Below, one piece after another: positions 9,896 to 20,782 of a stretch of 64,000 nucleotides of DNA. The number at the start of each line of letters is the position of its first letter. The stretch's first letter is position 1. The position numbers and the translations under genes are program-made. Under the pieces are notes generated by a model, which ran no database searches, had not been told where the DNA came from, and worked only from the letters and a program-made list of their open reading frames with translations. This stretch comes from Symbiodinium natans (Eukaryota; Sar; Dinophyceae; Suessiales; Symbiodiniaceae). Location of the stretch: contig CAJNDS010000935.1 in assembly GCA_905221605.1 (NCBI GenBank), positions 349,001-413,000 of the forward strand, in the 5' to 3' direction.

Positions 9896-10806
9896 AAAGG
9901 CGTAGGGTTCATGTAGGGTTTAGGTTTAGGGTTTAGGGCTTGTATAGAACTTAGGGTCTAGGGTATTGCGCTCTTTGGGTTTAGGCCTTAGATGGGCTAA
10001 GGGTTTGAGGTTTTAGGAGGGGGTTTAGGGTTTAGGGGCTGGGGCTTGAGAATTTAGAACAAACCACCCTAAACCATACACCCTAAACCCCCCGGGGTTT
10101 AAAATGCCAACTCCTCATTGCTTCCAGAGCCATGAAGACGAGGGAGTAGTGGCTTCCCGAAGAGCCCAATACCCCTTAATTGAGGGGGTATTGGGTTGAG
10201 GGTTTAGGCTTTAGGGTGTAGGGTGTAGGGTAACCCTACACCTAAGGGTCCCGATATGAATCAAGGCATCTTTCCCTTCATTAAGGGGTGTTGGGCTCTT
10301 TGCGTTCAGGCGATGTCGAATCCTAATGCCTACCACATGCAGCCGGTGGTTGCTTCCCTAAACCCTACTCAGACCTATCTGCATATGTACATCTTGTATA
10401 ACTAAGGGGTTTAGGGCTTAGGAAACGTAACAAAGATCAAAGGTCATCTGTTGGATACGTAGATGGGTGGTTGTCATAATTATAGTTGGTCCCTTTTTGG
10501 ATCCCTATGTTAATACGGCACCTAATATTTAGGGTACCCCAAAAGGGATCACAACTTTGAGACCCAGATAGATAGAGTTTATGTGTACGTACGTCAGCGC
10601 AGCCTCACCGAGCATTCCAGAAGCTACTCATCGCGATCTAGATTTTAGGCATCGGGTCTGAATCTTAGAGTTTAGTTTCTTACTTCTCCAACAACCAAGG
10701 GGGAAAACAACCGTTGAACTTTACTATTCCTACTAGCTAAGGAAACCCAAAAGGTTTAAAGTTCAACGATTGGCTAAGTGAGCTTTGGCTGGGTGTTAAG
10801 GCCCTA

Positions 10807-10876
10807 ACCGACAGTGGCCGTCATCTTCATCCCGATGTCATCCTTGGCACCCACTATCACAGCAGCCATCTTCCAA
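10807..10876 (-). CDS. candidate exon or gene start
   Basis: ATG-initiated minus frame MAAVIVGAKDDIGMKMTATV ending at a possible GTTAGG donor. The ATG could be internal or a true start. There is no spliced-leader or promoter signal to decide. Confidence 0.45.
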
Positions 10877-11159
10877 CCCCAACCCCGCCTAAACCCCAAA
10901 CCCTAAACCCTGAACCCTCAACCCTAAACCCTAAACCCAAAAAACCCTCAACCGTAGACCCTAGACCCCCTAAGCCGCTGAAGCATCCGAAATCCCCAAT
11001 CCCTCAACTCCCCCCAAATCTTCAGTCTAGAGTCTGGAGCTCAATATACTGGCAGCGACTTGAGGGCTATGGGTTGGGTTCCCTAAACCCTAAACCCTAA
11101 ACCCTAAACCCTAAACCCCCAATAGCAGGATTCCCTTATGATAAGGACCCCAATTTCGG

Positions 11160-11275
11160 AAGCTACCATTTTTGTCTCCAGACCGGGCGTTGGTAATCCA
11201 CGAATGCAATTAATCGTGTTCCGGTGATTTGCCCACTGCCCTCGCAGCTACTGCTGCCTGCATCGTCCGCTCTTT
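11160..11275 (-). CDS. candidate exon, unknown protein
   Basis: Minus frame SCEGSGQITGTRLIAFVDYQ continuing RPVWRQKW. Flanked by element G-like DNA and heptamers. Confidence 0.45.
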
Positions 11276-11533
11276 GCTAAGAACCAGTACTTAGTTGCTG
11301 AGTTCCTAAGCCCCCAAAAGTGTACACCTTCAGGTCTATAGGGGATTATAGTATCCCAAAAAGTGTAAAGTGTACTCTTTCAGCTACTAAGATTAAGTAG
11401 CTGAGGGCCCATGGGGTTTGGCGCAGGGCTCAAATTCAGAATCCAACCTTTGACTGCTCAGAGGTGTAGGGTGTCTCGTCGAAGGCTGAGGATTTCGAGG
11501 GTTTAGGGTTTCTAGTGGAAAAGGTTTAGGGCG

Positions 11534-11611
11534 TCCTAAACCCTAAACCCTAAACCCTAAACCCTAAACCCTAAACCCTAAACCCTAAACCCTAAACCCT
11601 AAACCCTAGGC
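11534..11611 (-). repeat. telomeric array CCCTAAA
   Basis: Eleven perfect units. Confidence 0.98.
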
Positions 11612-11689
11612 TGTGAGTTGCTTTGAGTCTTCGAGACCATGATGTGAAACTTGGGCAATGAACCCTGAGTCGGCAACCCAACATCCTCA

Positions 11690-11972
11690 ACCCTAGGGTT
11701 AGGGTTTAGGGTTTAGGGTATAGCGTTTAGGGTTAGGGTTTAGGGTTTTAGGGTTTAGGGTTTGGGGTTTGGGGTTTGGGGTTTGGGGTTTGGGGTTTGG
11801 GGTTTGGGGTTTGGGGTTTGGGGTTTGGGGTTTGGGGTTTGGGCGTTAGGGTTTAGGGTTTAGGGTTTGGGGTTTGGGTTTAAGGTGTAGGGTTTAGGGT
11901 TTATGGGGTTTGGGGTTAGGGGTTTGGGCCTAGGGTTTAGGGTTTAGGGTTTGGGGTTTAGGGTTCAGGGTT
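11690..11972 (+). repeat. composite telomeric array with TTTGGGG block
   Basis: TTTAGGG flanks about a dozen consecutive TTTGGGG units (roughly 11758-11843). A second TTTGGGG block lies at 19980-20095. The variants are clustered, not interspersed. Confidence 0.95.
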
Positions 11973-12814
11973 ACCCTGCTCACCTTAGTAGCAGATGCAG
12001 CGTAGAGAAGGGCTAATGGCCACGTGGATCAAATCACCTCCGATTCCATGGCAAACCTGGCATGGCTAGAACCTCACTCCCTCCTCCTGGCCCTTTGAAT
12101 GTTGACCCCTAAATCCCAAAGCCTATAGCCTAAAGGCTAAAACCCTAAACCCTGAACCCTAAATCCTAAAGCCTAAAGCCCAAACCCTGAACCCTAAACA
12201 AACGTTCGATCCCCAAGCGGAGGCCCCTCTGCCCAGACCTACAACATTCTTTGTTCTATGGAAATACCCTTTCAAAGGACTAGATTGGGACCAGAACTCA
12301 ATGCCCTAGACCCTAAACCCTAAACCCTAAATCCTAAACCCTAAACCCTAAACCCTAAGCCCTAAACCCTAAACCCTAAAACCCTAAACCCTTGTAGGTA
12401 GGGTTGACATGTCAAGCCTAGCCATGCCAAGTCGCCTGTGCCTTAATTTCGGGGCTCAGCCTTTTGCTGTGCCTCCGAAGGAGGAACGCTTGTTGCTGGT
12501 CGGCTGAGCCCAGGTGACCTGATCTGGGCAAGTTCTCCAGCACAAAGGAGCGTGTGCCTATTGTACAGTAAAACTTTTTTAGAGCAACAAGCAATAGATT
12601 GATGTGTAGGTGCCAGGCGCCTAAGTTATGATACACCAGATCAAGACCGATAACCCAGCAAAACCTGGCGACACCGTCTTGCTTTGTGGGTCAGTAAGGT
12701 ATCCTACACCCTACATAAGATCCCAGAGGCCAGTTCGGTGGCTGAAAAATGGGAGGGCGGGGGGGAGGGGTGTCCCCTTTTTGGAATATCCCCTTCACTA
12801 CACAGACTGTGCTG

Positions 12815-12935
12815 CAACTTGGCTGCACTTAGGAGGGTAGCTAGAAATAAAATTTTTAGCTGCCTTACTAGGAAACCCAATAAACCCAAAGGCTAAGGAT
12901 CTAAAGTTACAGTAAAGCACCACAAAGGCAAAAGG
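12815..12935 (+). mobile_element. 109-bp hairpin element (copy 2)
   Basis: TTGGCTGCACTTAGGAGGGT ... TAAAGCACCACAAAG. The central stem pairs GGGTAGCTA with TAGCTGCC through two G-T pairs. Confidence 0.8.
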
Positions 12936-12949
12936 TACCCCAAAAGAGC

Positions 12950-13122
12950 ACATCATGCAGATCAACCTTCCAAGTACCGACTCGGCCCGAACAGAAGCGA
13001 AGCTTTTCCTCGAGAAGCACTTCCATAAGCATTGATGCAAAGGGCCCAGGAGCATCATCACGAGCGCTTGCGGTTTCAGGGTCGTGTCTATTTTCATGAG
13101 CGAGAAGTGCTTGCGGTTCCAT
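12950..13122 (-). CDS. candidate exon, unknown protein
   Basis: ATG at the high-coordinate end, then a frame containing FASMLMEVLLEEKLRFCSGR and TWKVDLHDVLFWG. It runs into the hairpin element at its 3' side, so the true end lies before about 12940. Confidence 0.45.
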
Positions 13123-13193
13123 GAGAAAAAAGGGATCCGCGTTTAGGGTCTAGAGCTCAGGGTTAAAGTAGGGTTTAGGGTTTAGGGATCCCC

Positions 13194-13312
13194 AGCATGC
13201 AGTGCAGCATGGGCGGAAGAAGAGGTTACCAGGTTGGGAGGATCATGCCCAGTTTCTTTGGGGTCCAGATCGATCACCGCGCGCGATTTGGTGACGCGCC
13301 GCACCCCGTAGT
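13194..13312 (-). CDS. candidate exon, unknown protein
   Basis: Minus frame GVRRVTKSRAVIDLDPKETG then HDPPNL, with a GTAACC donor possible after it. Upstream lies a T-rich tract (TTTTTTTTTTGCAAG). One of the clearer exons. Confidence 0.55.
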
Positions 13313-13559
13313 ATGTATTCTAGGACTCTTGCAAAAAAAAAATCTCCTAGACCCAAAAAAATCTTGAACCCCCAAGTTTCGGACATGCCTGTTAACACCG
13401 TGCTCCTGGGGAAGGCCATTGCATCGTTAATCAGCCGCAGGGCTGCGCACCCGCCACCGCCCCACCAAGACCCTGACTCATGCCCTGTAGGGTTTCGGGC
13501 TCAGGGTTTAGGTTCACCCCCCTCCCACCCTGTAACCCTAAACCCTAAACCCTAAACCG

Positions 13560-13632
13560 CTCCGAAAGGCGAGTGCAAAGCCCAAGGCTTCGCTGCTGAT
13601 GAGGTCGCAAGTTTCATGCAACGTCATTCTGC
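13560..13632 (-). CDS. candidate exon, unknown protein
   Basis: After GAGTTCGCAG the frame reads MTLHETCDLISSEALGFALA. Not recognised. Confidence 0.5.
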
Positions 13633-13673
13633 GAACTCGCCCGGATCATGGCACTGGTAAACCATGGTCTACT

Positions 13674-13772
13674 AGTTGCTTAAAGAACCTCGAAACATGA
13701 ACATGTGCTTCCTTGCTAAGGGTAATATAGGGATTATTCTTCTTTATTCTTTTGGGGCTCTTAAGCAAATAG
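13674..13772. mobile_element. short TIR element D (copy 1)
   Basis: TTGCTTAAAGAACCTCG and GGGGCTCTTAAGCAA form the TIRs. A second copy is at 44724-44830, with the same internal ATA-AGGGATTATT segment. Confidence 0.75.
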
Positions 13773-14354
13773 TAGTGGTTGCTTTAAGACCATAGGGATT
13801 TCTTGGAAGTAAGGTTTGGGATGTTCCCCCCTTAAAATAACAGGTCCTTAACAAGGATTCTAGTACCCCCTATTTTAACCTCATTCAGGGCTGTGGTTGC
13901 TTAAAGACTATAGGGCTTGCTTGGGAGCCCTTTTCACTTGGTAAGTAAGGTTACTAAGAAGGTGAAACATCAGCCACATGATGGTTTTGTTCTGGGTCAA
14001 ACAAGGGGGGGGGGGTGGGGGGGGGGGGGGGTGGCTGGGGGGGGGGGGGGTGGGGGGGGGGCGGGGGGGGGGTGGGGGGTGGGGGCGGGGCAGTTTGTTT
14101 GGTACCTATGAGGCGACAGTAAGCAGACTTCCTACGCCAATAACAGCTTCCAAGTAGGGTTTAGGGTTGAGGGTTCATAGGGCTCCCTTGCTGGCTAAGG
14201 TATCTAGGGGAACGAAGGATTGTCTCTGGGTGTTCAGGGTTTAGGGTTTAGGGTTTAGGGTTTAGCGGATGTAGAGTATCCCCAGAACAGATTTAAGGTT
14301 AGAAGCCCTAAGCCCGAAACCGCTACTAGGCCCAAGGGTAAATCCTAAGCCCTA

Positions 14355-14448
14355 AACCCTAATAAACCCTAAACCCTAAACCCTAAACCCTAAACCCTAA
14401 ACCCTAAACCCTAAACCCTAAACCCTAAACCCTAAACCCTAAACCGTG
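14355..14448 (-). repeat. telomeric array CCCTAAA
   Basis: About thirteen units. Confidence 0.97.
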
Positions 14449-14455
14449 GGGTTTG

Positions 14456-14560
14456 CTAAGACCTCAATGAGCTGGAGGATGCGAGAAGAATGGACGAAGC
14501 ATTTCCTGGGGTCTCGAAACTCAAGCTCCCAACTCCTCCTAGGCCGTCACCCCGTAACTT
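14456..14560 (-). CDS. candidate exon, Ser/Gly-rich
   Basis: Minus frame LGGVGSLSFETPGNASSILL followed by ASSSSLRS and a stop. Composition is like the Thr/Ser-rich exons further along. Confidence 0.45.
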   Translation of the reverse strand, partial: KLRGDGLGGVGSLSFETPGNASSILLASSSSLRS

Positions 14561-14597
14561 GGCTAACAAACCAGGCCTAAACCTGGGATTTGGATGT

Positions 14598-14673
14598 AGG
14601 GTTTAGGGTTACTAACCGTGAACTTTTGCTGATACTTTTCCAGCATAAGTGGCGATGTCGATGCTTTGCATTG
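14598..14673 (-). CDS. candidate exon with AG|G acceptor
   Basis: GCCTCTCCAG|G precedes GEQCKASTSPLMLEKYQQKF, and a GTTAG donor follows. The plus strand is also open here. Confidence 0.45.
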
Positions 14674-15014
14674 TTCACCCTGGAGAGGCTAAGGCCTGTA
14701 AACTCCAGTCTCGACCAGAAGCATTACAACACCAACATTGCCAATACAACCCTACACCCCTACATCCCTAAACCCTAAACCCTAAACCCTTAACTCTCCA
14801 CCCAAAGCCTGAAGCACTTTGAAACGACCCTCAGCTGCGCCCAGTCACAACCCCGTGCGCCAAGCGTGCCAAGCCGAGACAAGTGCTGCTATTGCACAAG
14901 TGCATGCGACACAGACAGGAAGGTTCGACAGCCCACATAGGGGACTTTGCACCTTTTGCCATGTCTGCGGCCCCGGGTCGTTGTTTCGGTTTAGGTTTAG
15001 GGTTAAGTGCTTGA

Positions 15015-15203
15015 GAACCCTGTACGCAATTTGCACCCTAAACCTTTCCGATCCTGTAAAGGCTCTAGCTCATGCTTGCAACAGCAAAAGGTGATTTGGT
15101 AGCTCGCAAAGCGGGTGCTTTTTCGAAGCCTTCCTTCTCCGAGCATGTCACACACACATTTCACAGCATTCACTCCCAGCTGATGCACAACCCTAATTTC
15201 CAT
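15015..15203 (-). CDS. candidate exon, about 60 codons
   Basis: Minus frame including MLGEGRLRKSTRFASYQITF, preceded by VVHQLGVNAVKCVCD. Longer than most islands and without low complexity until the heptamer-derived tail. Not recognised. Confidence 0.5.
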
Positions 15204-15404
15204 CCGTCAGGGTTTAGGGTTTAGGGACTAGGGTTTTGGGTTCAGGCTTTTCGTCAGAGATTCCGGCCCCTATATGGGTATTTACGAAAATGGGAGACCC
15301 CTAATATAGATCCCAAATAGTAGGATCCCCTTATAATAAGGACCCCAATAAGGTACCAAGAATTTTCGGAAGCCCCCATATACTCTCAACCCTAGTCTAT
15401 AACT

Positions 15405-15525
15405 AGCTTGCCCAGTAACCTAGGATGAAAAAAGGGTGCCCTTTTTTGCTTAAAGGGGTTTATAAGGGAACCTAAACCTACCAAAAAGGGAATAAGGGTA
15501 CTACTGGGCATCCTAGCTATAAGGG
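15405..15525 (+). mobile_element. element A
   Basis: TTGCCCAGTAACCTAGGATG ... TACTGGGCATCCTAG with the full core. Complete copy; a copy with an internal deletion is at 17996-18078. Confidence 0.8.
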
Positions 15526-15731
15526 CTTGCGGGCAAGCAGGGCTCAGACGTCGATGAGATCCCACCAGCCCTAACAGACAACCCATCGCTGGAGGAGGCC
15601 GTTGCTGCGAAGCCCTGAACCCTAAATCCTGAACCCTAAACCTTCAACCCTAAACCCATGTATATATAAAGAGAGAGGGTCCAAGATTCCCTACCGCTCC
15701 TAAGAACCAGGGGGTTGTGTAAGGATGTCTG

Positions 15732-15829
15732 GTTTAGGGTTTAGGGCTCAGGGCTTAGGGCTTAGGGCTTAGGGCTTAGGGCTTAGGGCTTAGGGTTTAG
15801 GGTTCAGGGTTTAGGGTTTAGGGATTGAT
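15732..15829 (+). repeat. telomeric array with GGGCTTA block
   Basis: Six tandem GGGCTTA units sit between TTTAGGG units, the same C-for-T variant as the CCCTAAG block at 20690-20765. Confidence 0.95.
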
Positions 15830-16057
15830 GACTCAAGGCTTGTCTTCGAAACTCCAAACTCCCAGAAGACACATGGAGTACCAGCGAGGACGTTTTTTGG
15901 CACTGCCCAGCCACGACCGACGTGGTTGCCGAGAGGCTCGATTAAGCCCCAGGGCAAGGAGGGTGGCTCCCAAGCAAAGAAGACCCGACAGAGTTGGGTT
16001 AAGGGTGAGTTTTTTTGCAAAGAGACGGAAATTCAATGGGTATGACACTAACTGCAA
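15811..16057 (-). CDS. candidate exon, two open frames
   Basis: One minus frame reads WEPPSLPWGLIEPLGNHVGR. Another, starting after the acceptor ACTGATTTTTGCAG, reads TLSGLLCLGATLLALGLNRA, which would be a membrane segment. They exclude each other; transcript data would decide. Confidence 0.4.
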
Positions 16058-16448
16058 AAATCAGTCTACAAAAATGCTATCATTGCCGAGTGCTGTCGAA
16101 AAGTCAACAATAAACATAGACGAGATTCGTTTAATGTACTCCGCCTGCTAAGCTCCACTGCTGTCGTGACAACAGGCGAACCGAAAAGGCGCTAAACCAC
16201 ATGGTCCTGATGCTGCTCATACTAACCTAGGTTGGCCCCTTAAAGCCTCTGAAAAATATTCCTGAATATGATCCTCTTAAACCCAATAAGGGAAAATATA
16301 AATATCCCAGGGGCCTACCTAGTAAAACCCAGACTAAATTGGGAAGCAGGAGCATGCCTCTGCTTGAGAAAAGGGGGCAATACCTAAAGGTTCACGGGTA
16401 GCTATGAGTAGGCTTATCAGTGCGGTGGGATGCGCGTGTGCAGGTGCA

Positions 16449-16495
16449 GGCGTGCAGGATCTGGATCGAAGATCCAGATCCAGATCCTGCACGCC
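16449..16495. repeat. perfect 19-bp hairpin
   Basis: GGCGTGCAGGATCTGGATC is repeated in inverted form with a 9-bp loop that itself holds GATCCA. Function unknown; not followed by a T run. Confidence 0.85.
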
Positions 16496-17013
16496 CACAC
16501 ACAAGCGCCTGTGTGAGGCCCTGAATAGGGTTCAGGCCAGTGATAACCTAAAGTTACCCTACTGTATTATAACCCCAGATAAAACTACAATGAACCTCTA
16601 ACTAAGGGCCCTTCATAAGGGAGCCTCTTCAGTCGGCCCGGTTGTCCGAAGAAGAACATGAAGGAAGCACAAAAAAGGTGTTTCGGGGGTCAGGATTTGT
16701 TGTTGTGTTTTCTAGTGTAAGGTTTAGTTCGAGTACCGCTGCCACCGGTATGCCCTGAAATCATAAACTGTGACATCTAGCAACAGTACAGTTCCACCCT
16801 GAACAGCCCCTAACCTGCAGATTCGTCGTAGGGAATTAGGCAATTAGAGCCACTATGAATTCTCTTGAACAGTTTTGAGTGTCATCATTCCGTGTTTTTT
16901 CGGGGTCTATATTAGTGTTAGTGACGAGTGTACCCATGCACACTTTTACAGGCTGTCCTGTTGGGGATACTAGTACTGAAAACCGTAGTAGCTACGTGCA
17001 AGGTACCAAGTTC

Positions 17014-17085
17014 CCTCTAAACCCTAAACCCTAAACCCTAAACCCTAAACCCTAAACCCTAAACCCTAAACCCTAAACCCTAAAC
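17014..17085 (-). repeat. telomeric array CCCTAAA
   Basis: Ten units, perfect. Confidence 0.97.
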
Positions 17086-17094
17086 ATGAAGAAC

Positions 17095-17215
17095 TCGTGA
17101 GCTTACGGTGATCCTCAGGAGCCCACCCGCACGCCATCGTGGCTGCTTCTTCATCAATCGAATAAGTCGTTGTGCCGATAAGTTCGAGAGATCGCCGCCT
17201 CTTCAAAACAAGGCC
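17095..17215 (-). CDS. candidate exon, unknown protein
   Basis: Minus frame RRSLELIGTTTYSIDEEAAT then MACGWAPEDHRKLTS. Acceptor GAAGAG|G is possible. Not recognised. Confidence 0.5.
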
Positions 17216-17362
17216 TCTTCGGCTTTCGGGATGTTTCGAGGCTTCTCAAGAAACAACACAGAACCCTGAATAGGGTTTAGGGTTTAGGGTTTAGGGTTTA
17301 GGGTTTAGGGTTTTCGGGTTTCGGGTTTAGGGTTTAGGGTTTAGGGTTTAGGGGGGATGTAC

Positions 17363-17466
17363 CTCCAAGCGACAGGAACACATGCACCGCTGGGTTGAAC
17401 TGTTGCAGACTGGAGGAGTCTCGTTTGAGGGTCTCAATTTCTGTTTGTTCTTGAAACGAATATAAT
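17363..17466 (-). CDS. exon joined in phase to 17564-17673
   Basis: Begins after CTTCAAAG and ends at GGAG|GTACAT. The frame contains TEIETLKRDSSSLQQFNPAV and then HVFLSLGG. With the previous exon it completes a GGA codon across a 97-nt GC-AG intron made mainly of TTTAGGG-type repeats. Confidence 0.6.
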
Positions 17467-17563
17467 CTTTGAAGCCCTCGAAACCCTAAACCCTAAACCC
17501 TAAGCCCTAAACCCTAAACCCGAAACCCTAAACCCTAAACCCTAGAAGCCCTAGACCCCAAGC

Positions 17564-17673
17564 CCCATCTTGGTGCGGCTCCACTCTCGACACAAACGAA
17601 TAAGCGCCCTCACTTTCCGCGTCGACCATCCACCTAGATGCAGGAGCACATGTACAGCGTTGTCGGCTTGCGC
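17564..17673 (-). CDS. exon with AG|GCG acceptor and GC donor
   Basis: GTTTCCAG|GCG opens a 110-nt frame reading ADNAVHVLLHLGGWSTRKVR then ALIRLCREWSRTK. The end is ATGGG|GCTTGG, a GC donor. The motif AVHVxLxLGG recurs in the following exon, perhaps a protein repeat. Family not recognised. Confidence 0.6.
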
Positions 17674-18168
17674 CTGGAAACTTAGGGTTTAGGGTTTAGG
17701 GTTTAGGGTTTAGCGTTTTGGGTTTAGGGTTTAGGGGTACCCCAACCCCAATTTACCTTTACTTAAACATCAAGTACAGTTCACTGTTGCAAGTCCGTGA
17801 CAGCCCTCAGCATGGTCCCCTAATCTTGTTTATAGGGATCCGAAGTATGGGCCCTCATTCTATATTGTGTGTATAAGGGGCTATGCAACAAGGGAACCAC
17901 ATTAAGGGCCCATACCTGTAACCCATGACATGTCCTTGAGAAACCCTAAACTTAAGCTCTATAAGGAGGGACCCCTTAATCTTGTTCCCCTAAATATCCT
18001 AGGTTGCCCCTTGAAGGGGTTTATAAGTGAACCTAAACCTACCAAAAAGGGAATAAGGGTACTACTGGGCATCCTAGTATCCGACATGTAGTAAACGTAG
18101 GCACCCGCCTTGACCTCCCCCCCTACGTACCCCCACTCCCCGCTACCCCGAAAACAGCAAAAAAGCAA

Positions 18169-18269
18169 AACCCTAAACCCTAAACCCTAAACCCTAAACC
18201 CTAAACCCTAAACCCTAAACCCTAAACCCTAAACCCTAAACCCTAAACCCTAAACCCTAAACCCTAAGC
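18169..18269 (-). repeat. telomeric array CCCTAAA
   Basis: Fourteen perfect units. Confidence 0.98.
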
Positions 18270-18279
18270 CGTGCCACAG

Positions 18280-18470
18280 GTTGCTGACAAGCTGCGCGGC
18301 CGTCCTTTGACGCCCGTGCATGGACGACATAGTGGGCACAAAACTGGACGAAGGCCTTCACCTCACGTGTCTTGGGTTCAGTTGGGGGGGAGTGGGCCTG
18401 GTTGGAACAAGACGTTTTGGGTAGTGAATCTTTCTTAAGTGTATAGACGTTAAGGGGCATACCAGAAAGC
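18280..18470 (-). CDS. candidate exon, about 60 codons
   Basis: After GGAGTTCAG|G the frame reads LSGMPLNVYTLKKDSLPKTS and later EVKAFVQFCAHYVVHARASK. Ends near GTGGCA or at GC before the array. Well-mixed composition; not recognised. Confidence 0.55.
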
Positions 18471-18638
18471 CTGAACTCCAAATCCTACACCCCAAACTCT
18501 AAACCCTAAACCCGAAAAAACCCTACACCCTAAACCCTAAACCCTGCTATAACAAGAGCACTCCAGTTTCTAAGCCTGTTGGCGGGTTTTGTGGATGGAG
18601 CCCAAACACCACAACGACAAAACAAGGCGCCACTGGGC

Positions 18639-18774
18639 TGGTTTAGGGTTTAGGGTTTAGGGTTTAGGGTTTAGGGTTTAGGGTTTAGGGTTTAGGGTTT
18701 AGGGTTTAGGGTTTAGGGTTTAGGGTTTAGGGGTTTAGGGGTTTAGGGGTTTAGGGTTTAGGGTTTAGGGTTTA
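18639..18774 (+). repeat. telomeric array TTTAGGG
   Basis: About nineteen units, three of them TTTAGGGG octamers in a row. Confidence 0.97.
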
Positions 18775-18873
18775 TGGAAGATTCCGGGGTGCCCTATGTT
18801 TATGACAGGATCCTCAGAAGGGATCACGCTTCAGAAAGTGCAGGGTATAGGGTTTAGGGTTCAGCCAAGAGCA

Positions 18874-18940
18874 TATGTTGCAGCATCTTGCACCACAAAC
18901 CGGATGCCTTCGGCCCTCAACGCGGGGGCCCTGCTCCTTG
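18874..18940 (-). CDS. candidate exon, unknown protein
   Basis: AAGGAGCAG|G then a frame APALRAEGIRFVVQDAATYA. The plus frame is open too. Confidence 0.45.
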
Positions 18941-19609
18941 AGCACTTCGGATTCACAAGGCACCCAACAACACCCCTAAATCCCATAAAGCCCCTGAAAC
19001 TACCTGAAGGCTCCAATGTAGTTGCTTCTTTGGGGATAGTGATAGGGGAGTCTGCCCCACAAAGGGACTGCAGAGGGAGCCTATAGGGTAAGCCCTAAAC
19101 CCAGCCATGCGCTACCTTCAGTTCGTCATGGCGAGTGCGAGCAGCCCAAGCGCCGCTGTCGCCTTTGGCGCATGCTCCGGGTTCTTTAGGCTTTAGGGTT
19201 TAGGGTTTAGGGTTTAGGGCTTAGGGTTTAGGGTTTAGGGTTTAGGGTTTCACGGGACCCTCAACCCCAAACAGGCCCTAAACCCTAAATCCTAAGCCCG
19301 AACCCTAAAAGCGTCCCATTCAGCGCTTCGTCGCTTAGAAGCCCAACTCGTCACCTAAAACCCAAAAAGAAATCCTGAACCCGAAGCCCTAAACCAAAAC
19401 CCTAAACCCGACACCCTGAACCGATACCCTAAACCCGAAGCCCTAAACCCTAAACCCTAAACCCCAAAACCCAAAACCCTGAACCCGAAACCACAAAACC
19501 CAAAAACACTAAACCCTAAATAAACCCTAAACCCTACACCCTAAGCCCTAAACAAAGTAGACTCACTGTACATGAGGAGGCGTGTGGCGTGTTCTGCAGG
19601 AGCCGGCAA

Positions 19610-19770
19610 CTCAGGGTTTGAGTTTAGGGTTTAGGCTTTGGGGTTTGGGGCTTAGGGTTAAGGGTTTGGGGTTTAGGGTTTGAGTTTAGGGTTTAGGCTT
19701 TGGGGTTTGGGGCTTAGGGTTAAGGGTTTGGGGTTTAGGGTTTGAGTTTAGGGTTTAGGCTTTCGGCCTT
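19610..19770 (+). repeat. 62-bp higher-order telomeric repeat
   Basis: A block GTTTGAGTTTAGGGTTTAGG...GGGGTTTA of about 62 bp, itself made of variant heptamers, is repeated 2.3 times. Confidence 0.9.
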
Positions 19771-19974
19771 GGGGTTGAGGGTTTAGGGCTTAGTTTAGGG
19801 TTAGGGTTGAGGGTTGAGGGTTTAAGTTTAGGGCTTAGGGTTGCAGGTTTAGGTTTTAGGGTTTAGGGTTTCGGGATTCGGGTTTAGGGTTTCGGGTTTA
19901 GATGCTGAGATCTTGGCCAACTTCGCCGTTGCAGTGCCGCTGGTGCCTCTGAATTATGCTAGGGTTGAGGGTTT

Positions 19975-20130
19975 AGGGTTTGGTTTGGGGTTTGGGGTTT
20001 GGGGTTTGGGGTTTGGGGTTTGGGGTTTGGGGTTTGGGGTTTGGGGTTTGGGGTTTTGGGTTTGGGGTTTGGGGTTTGGGGTTTCGGGTTTAGGGTTAGG
20101 GTTTGGGGTTTAGGGTTTAGGGTTTAGGGT
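19975..20130 (+). repeat. TTTGGGG array
   Basis: About fourteen TTTGGGG units with few TTTAGGG at the edges. Confidence 0.95.
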
Positions 20131-20473
20131 TCTAAGGTTTGGGGTCAAGGGTGTGGGGTTTAGGGTTTCGGGTCTCCTTGAATCCATTGAAGACAAATGT
20201 AGTTCCTTCTTGGATCAATTATAGAGGGCTCCAGTATACTATCCCGAAAAAAGTAAATAGGAGCCTTCTAGGTAGGAAGGGGCCTAAACCCTAAACCCTT
20301 AAACCCTAAACCCTAACGCTCTAGGTCTTAGTTGGGTTTGGGGAGCTCTATGCACCTGCGTGCTTGCGACAGCAACCACCCCAAACCCTGAGCCCCCAAA
20401 CCCTAGACCGACAAGGTGGGGTTTAGGGTTTAGGGTTTCGGGTTTAGGGTGTTGGTTGTGACTTTGTGAAGAC

Positions 20474-20536
20474 CTGCGCCGTGCGGCAACAGCCAGCACA
20501 AACATCGCAGACCCAAAGTGCTCAACCACATTTACC
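20474..20536 (-). CDS. exon with both splice sites
   Basis: GGGGCTTGCAG|G at the start and CGCAG|GTCTTC at the end bound 63 nt reading VNVVEHFGSAMFVLAVAARR. Probably part of a membrane or hydrophobic segment. Confidence 0.55.
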
Positions 20537-20644
20537 CTGCAAGCCCCATGTAAGCATGAAAAGTTCCAATAACTCCTGAAAGACGGAGAAACCCCATACA
20601 TAGAAGCCCTAACTCCGCTAAGTTACCAACGTGAGGAACCTTCT

Positions 20645-20782
20645 AAACCCTAAACCCTAAACCCTAACCCTAAACCCTAAACCCTAAACCTAAGCCCTAA
20701 GCCCTAAGCCCTAAGCCCTAAGCCCTAAGCCCTAAGCCCTAAGCCCTAAGCCCTAAGCCGTAAGCCCTAAACCCTAAACCTT
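20645..20782 (-). repeat. telomeric array with CCCTAAG block
   Basis: CCCTAAA units, then about ten consecutive CCCTAAG units, then CCCTAAA. Confidence 0.96.

Noticed and set aside
13917-14111. Gly-rich plus frame
   Set aside because: Translation of long G tracts.
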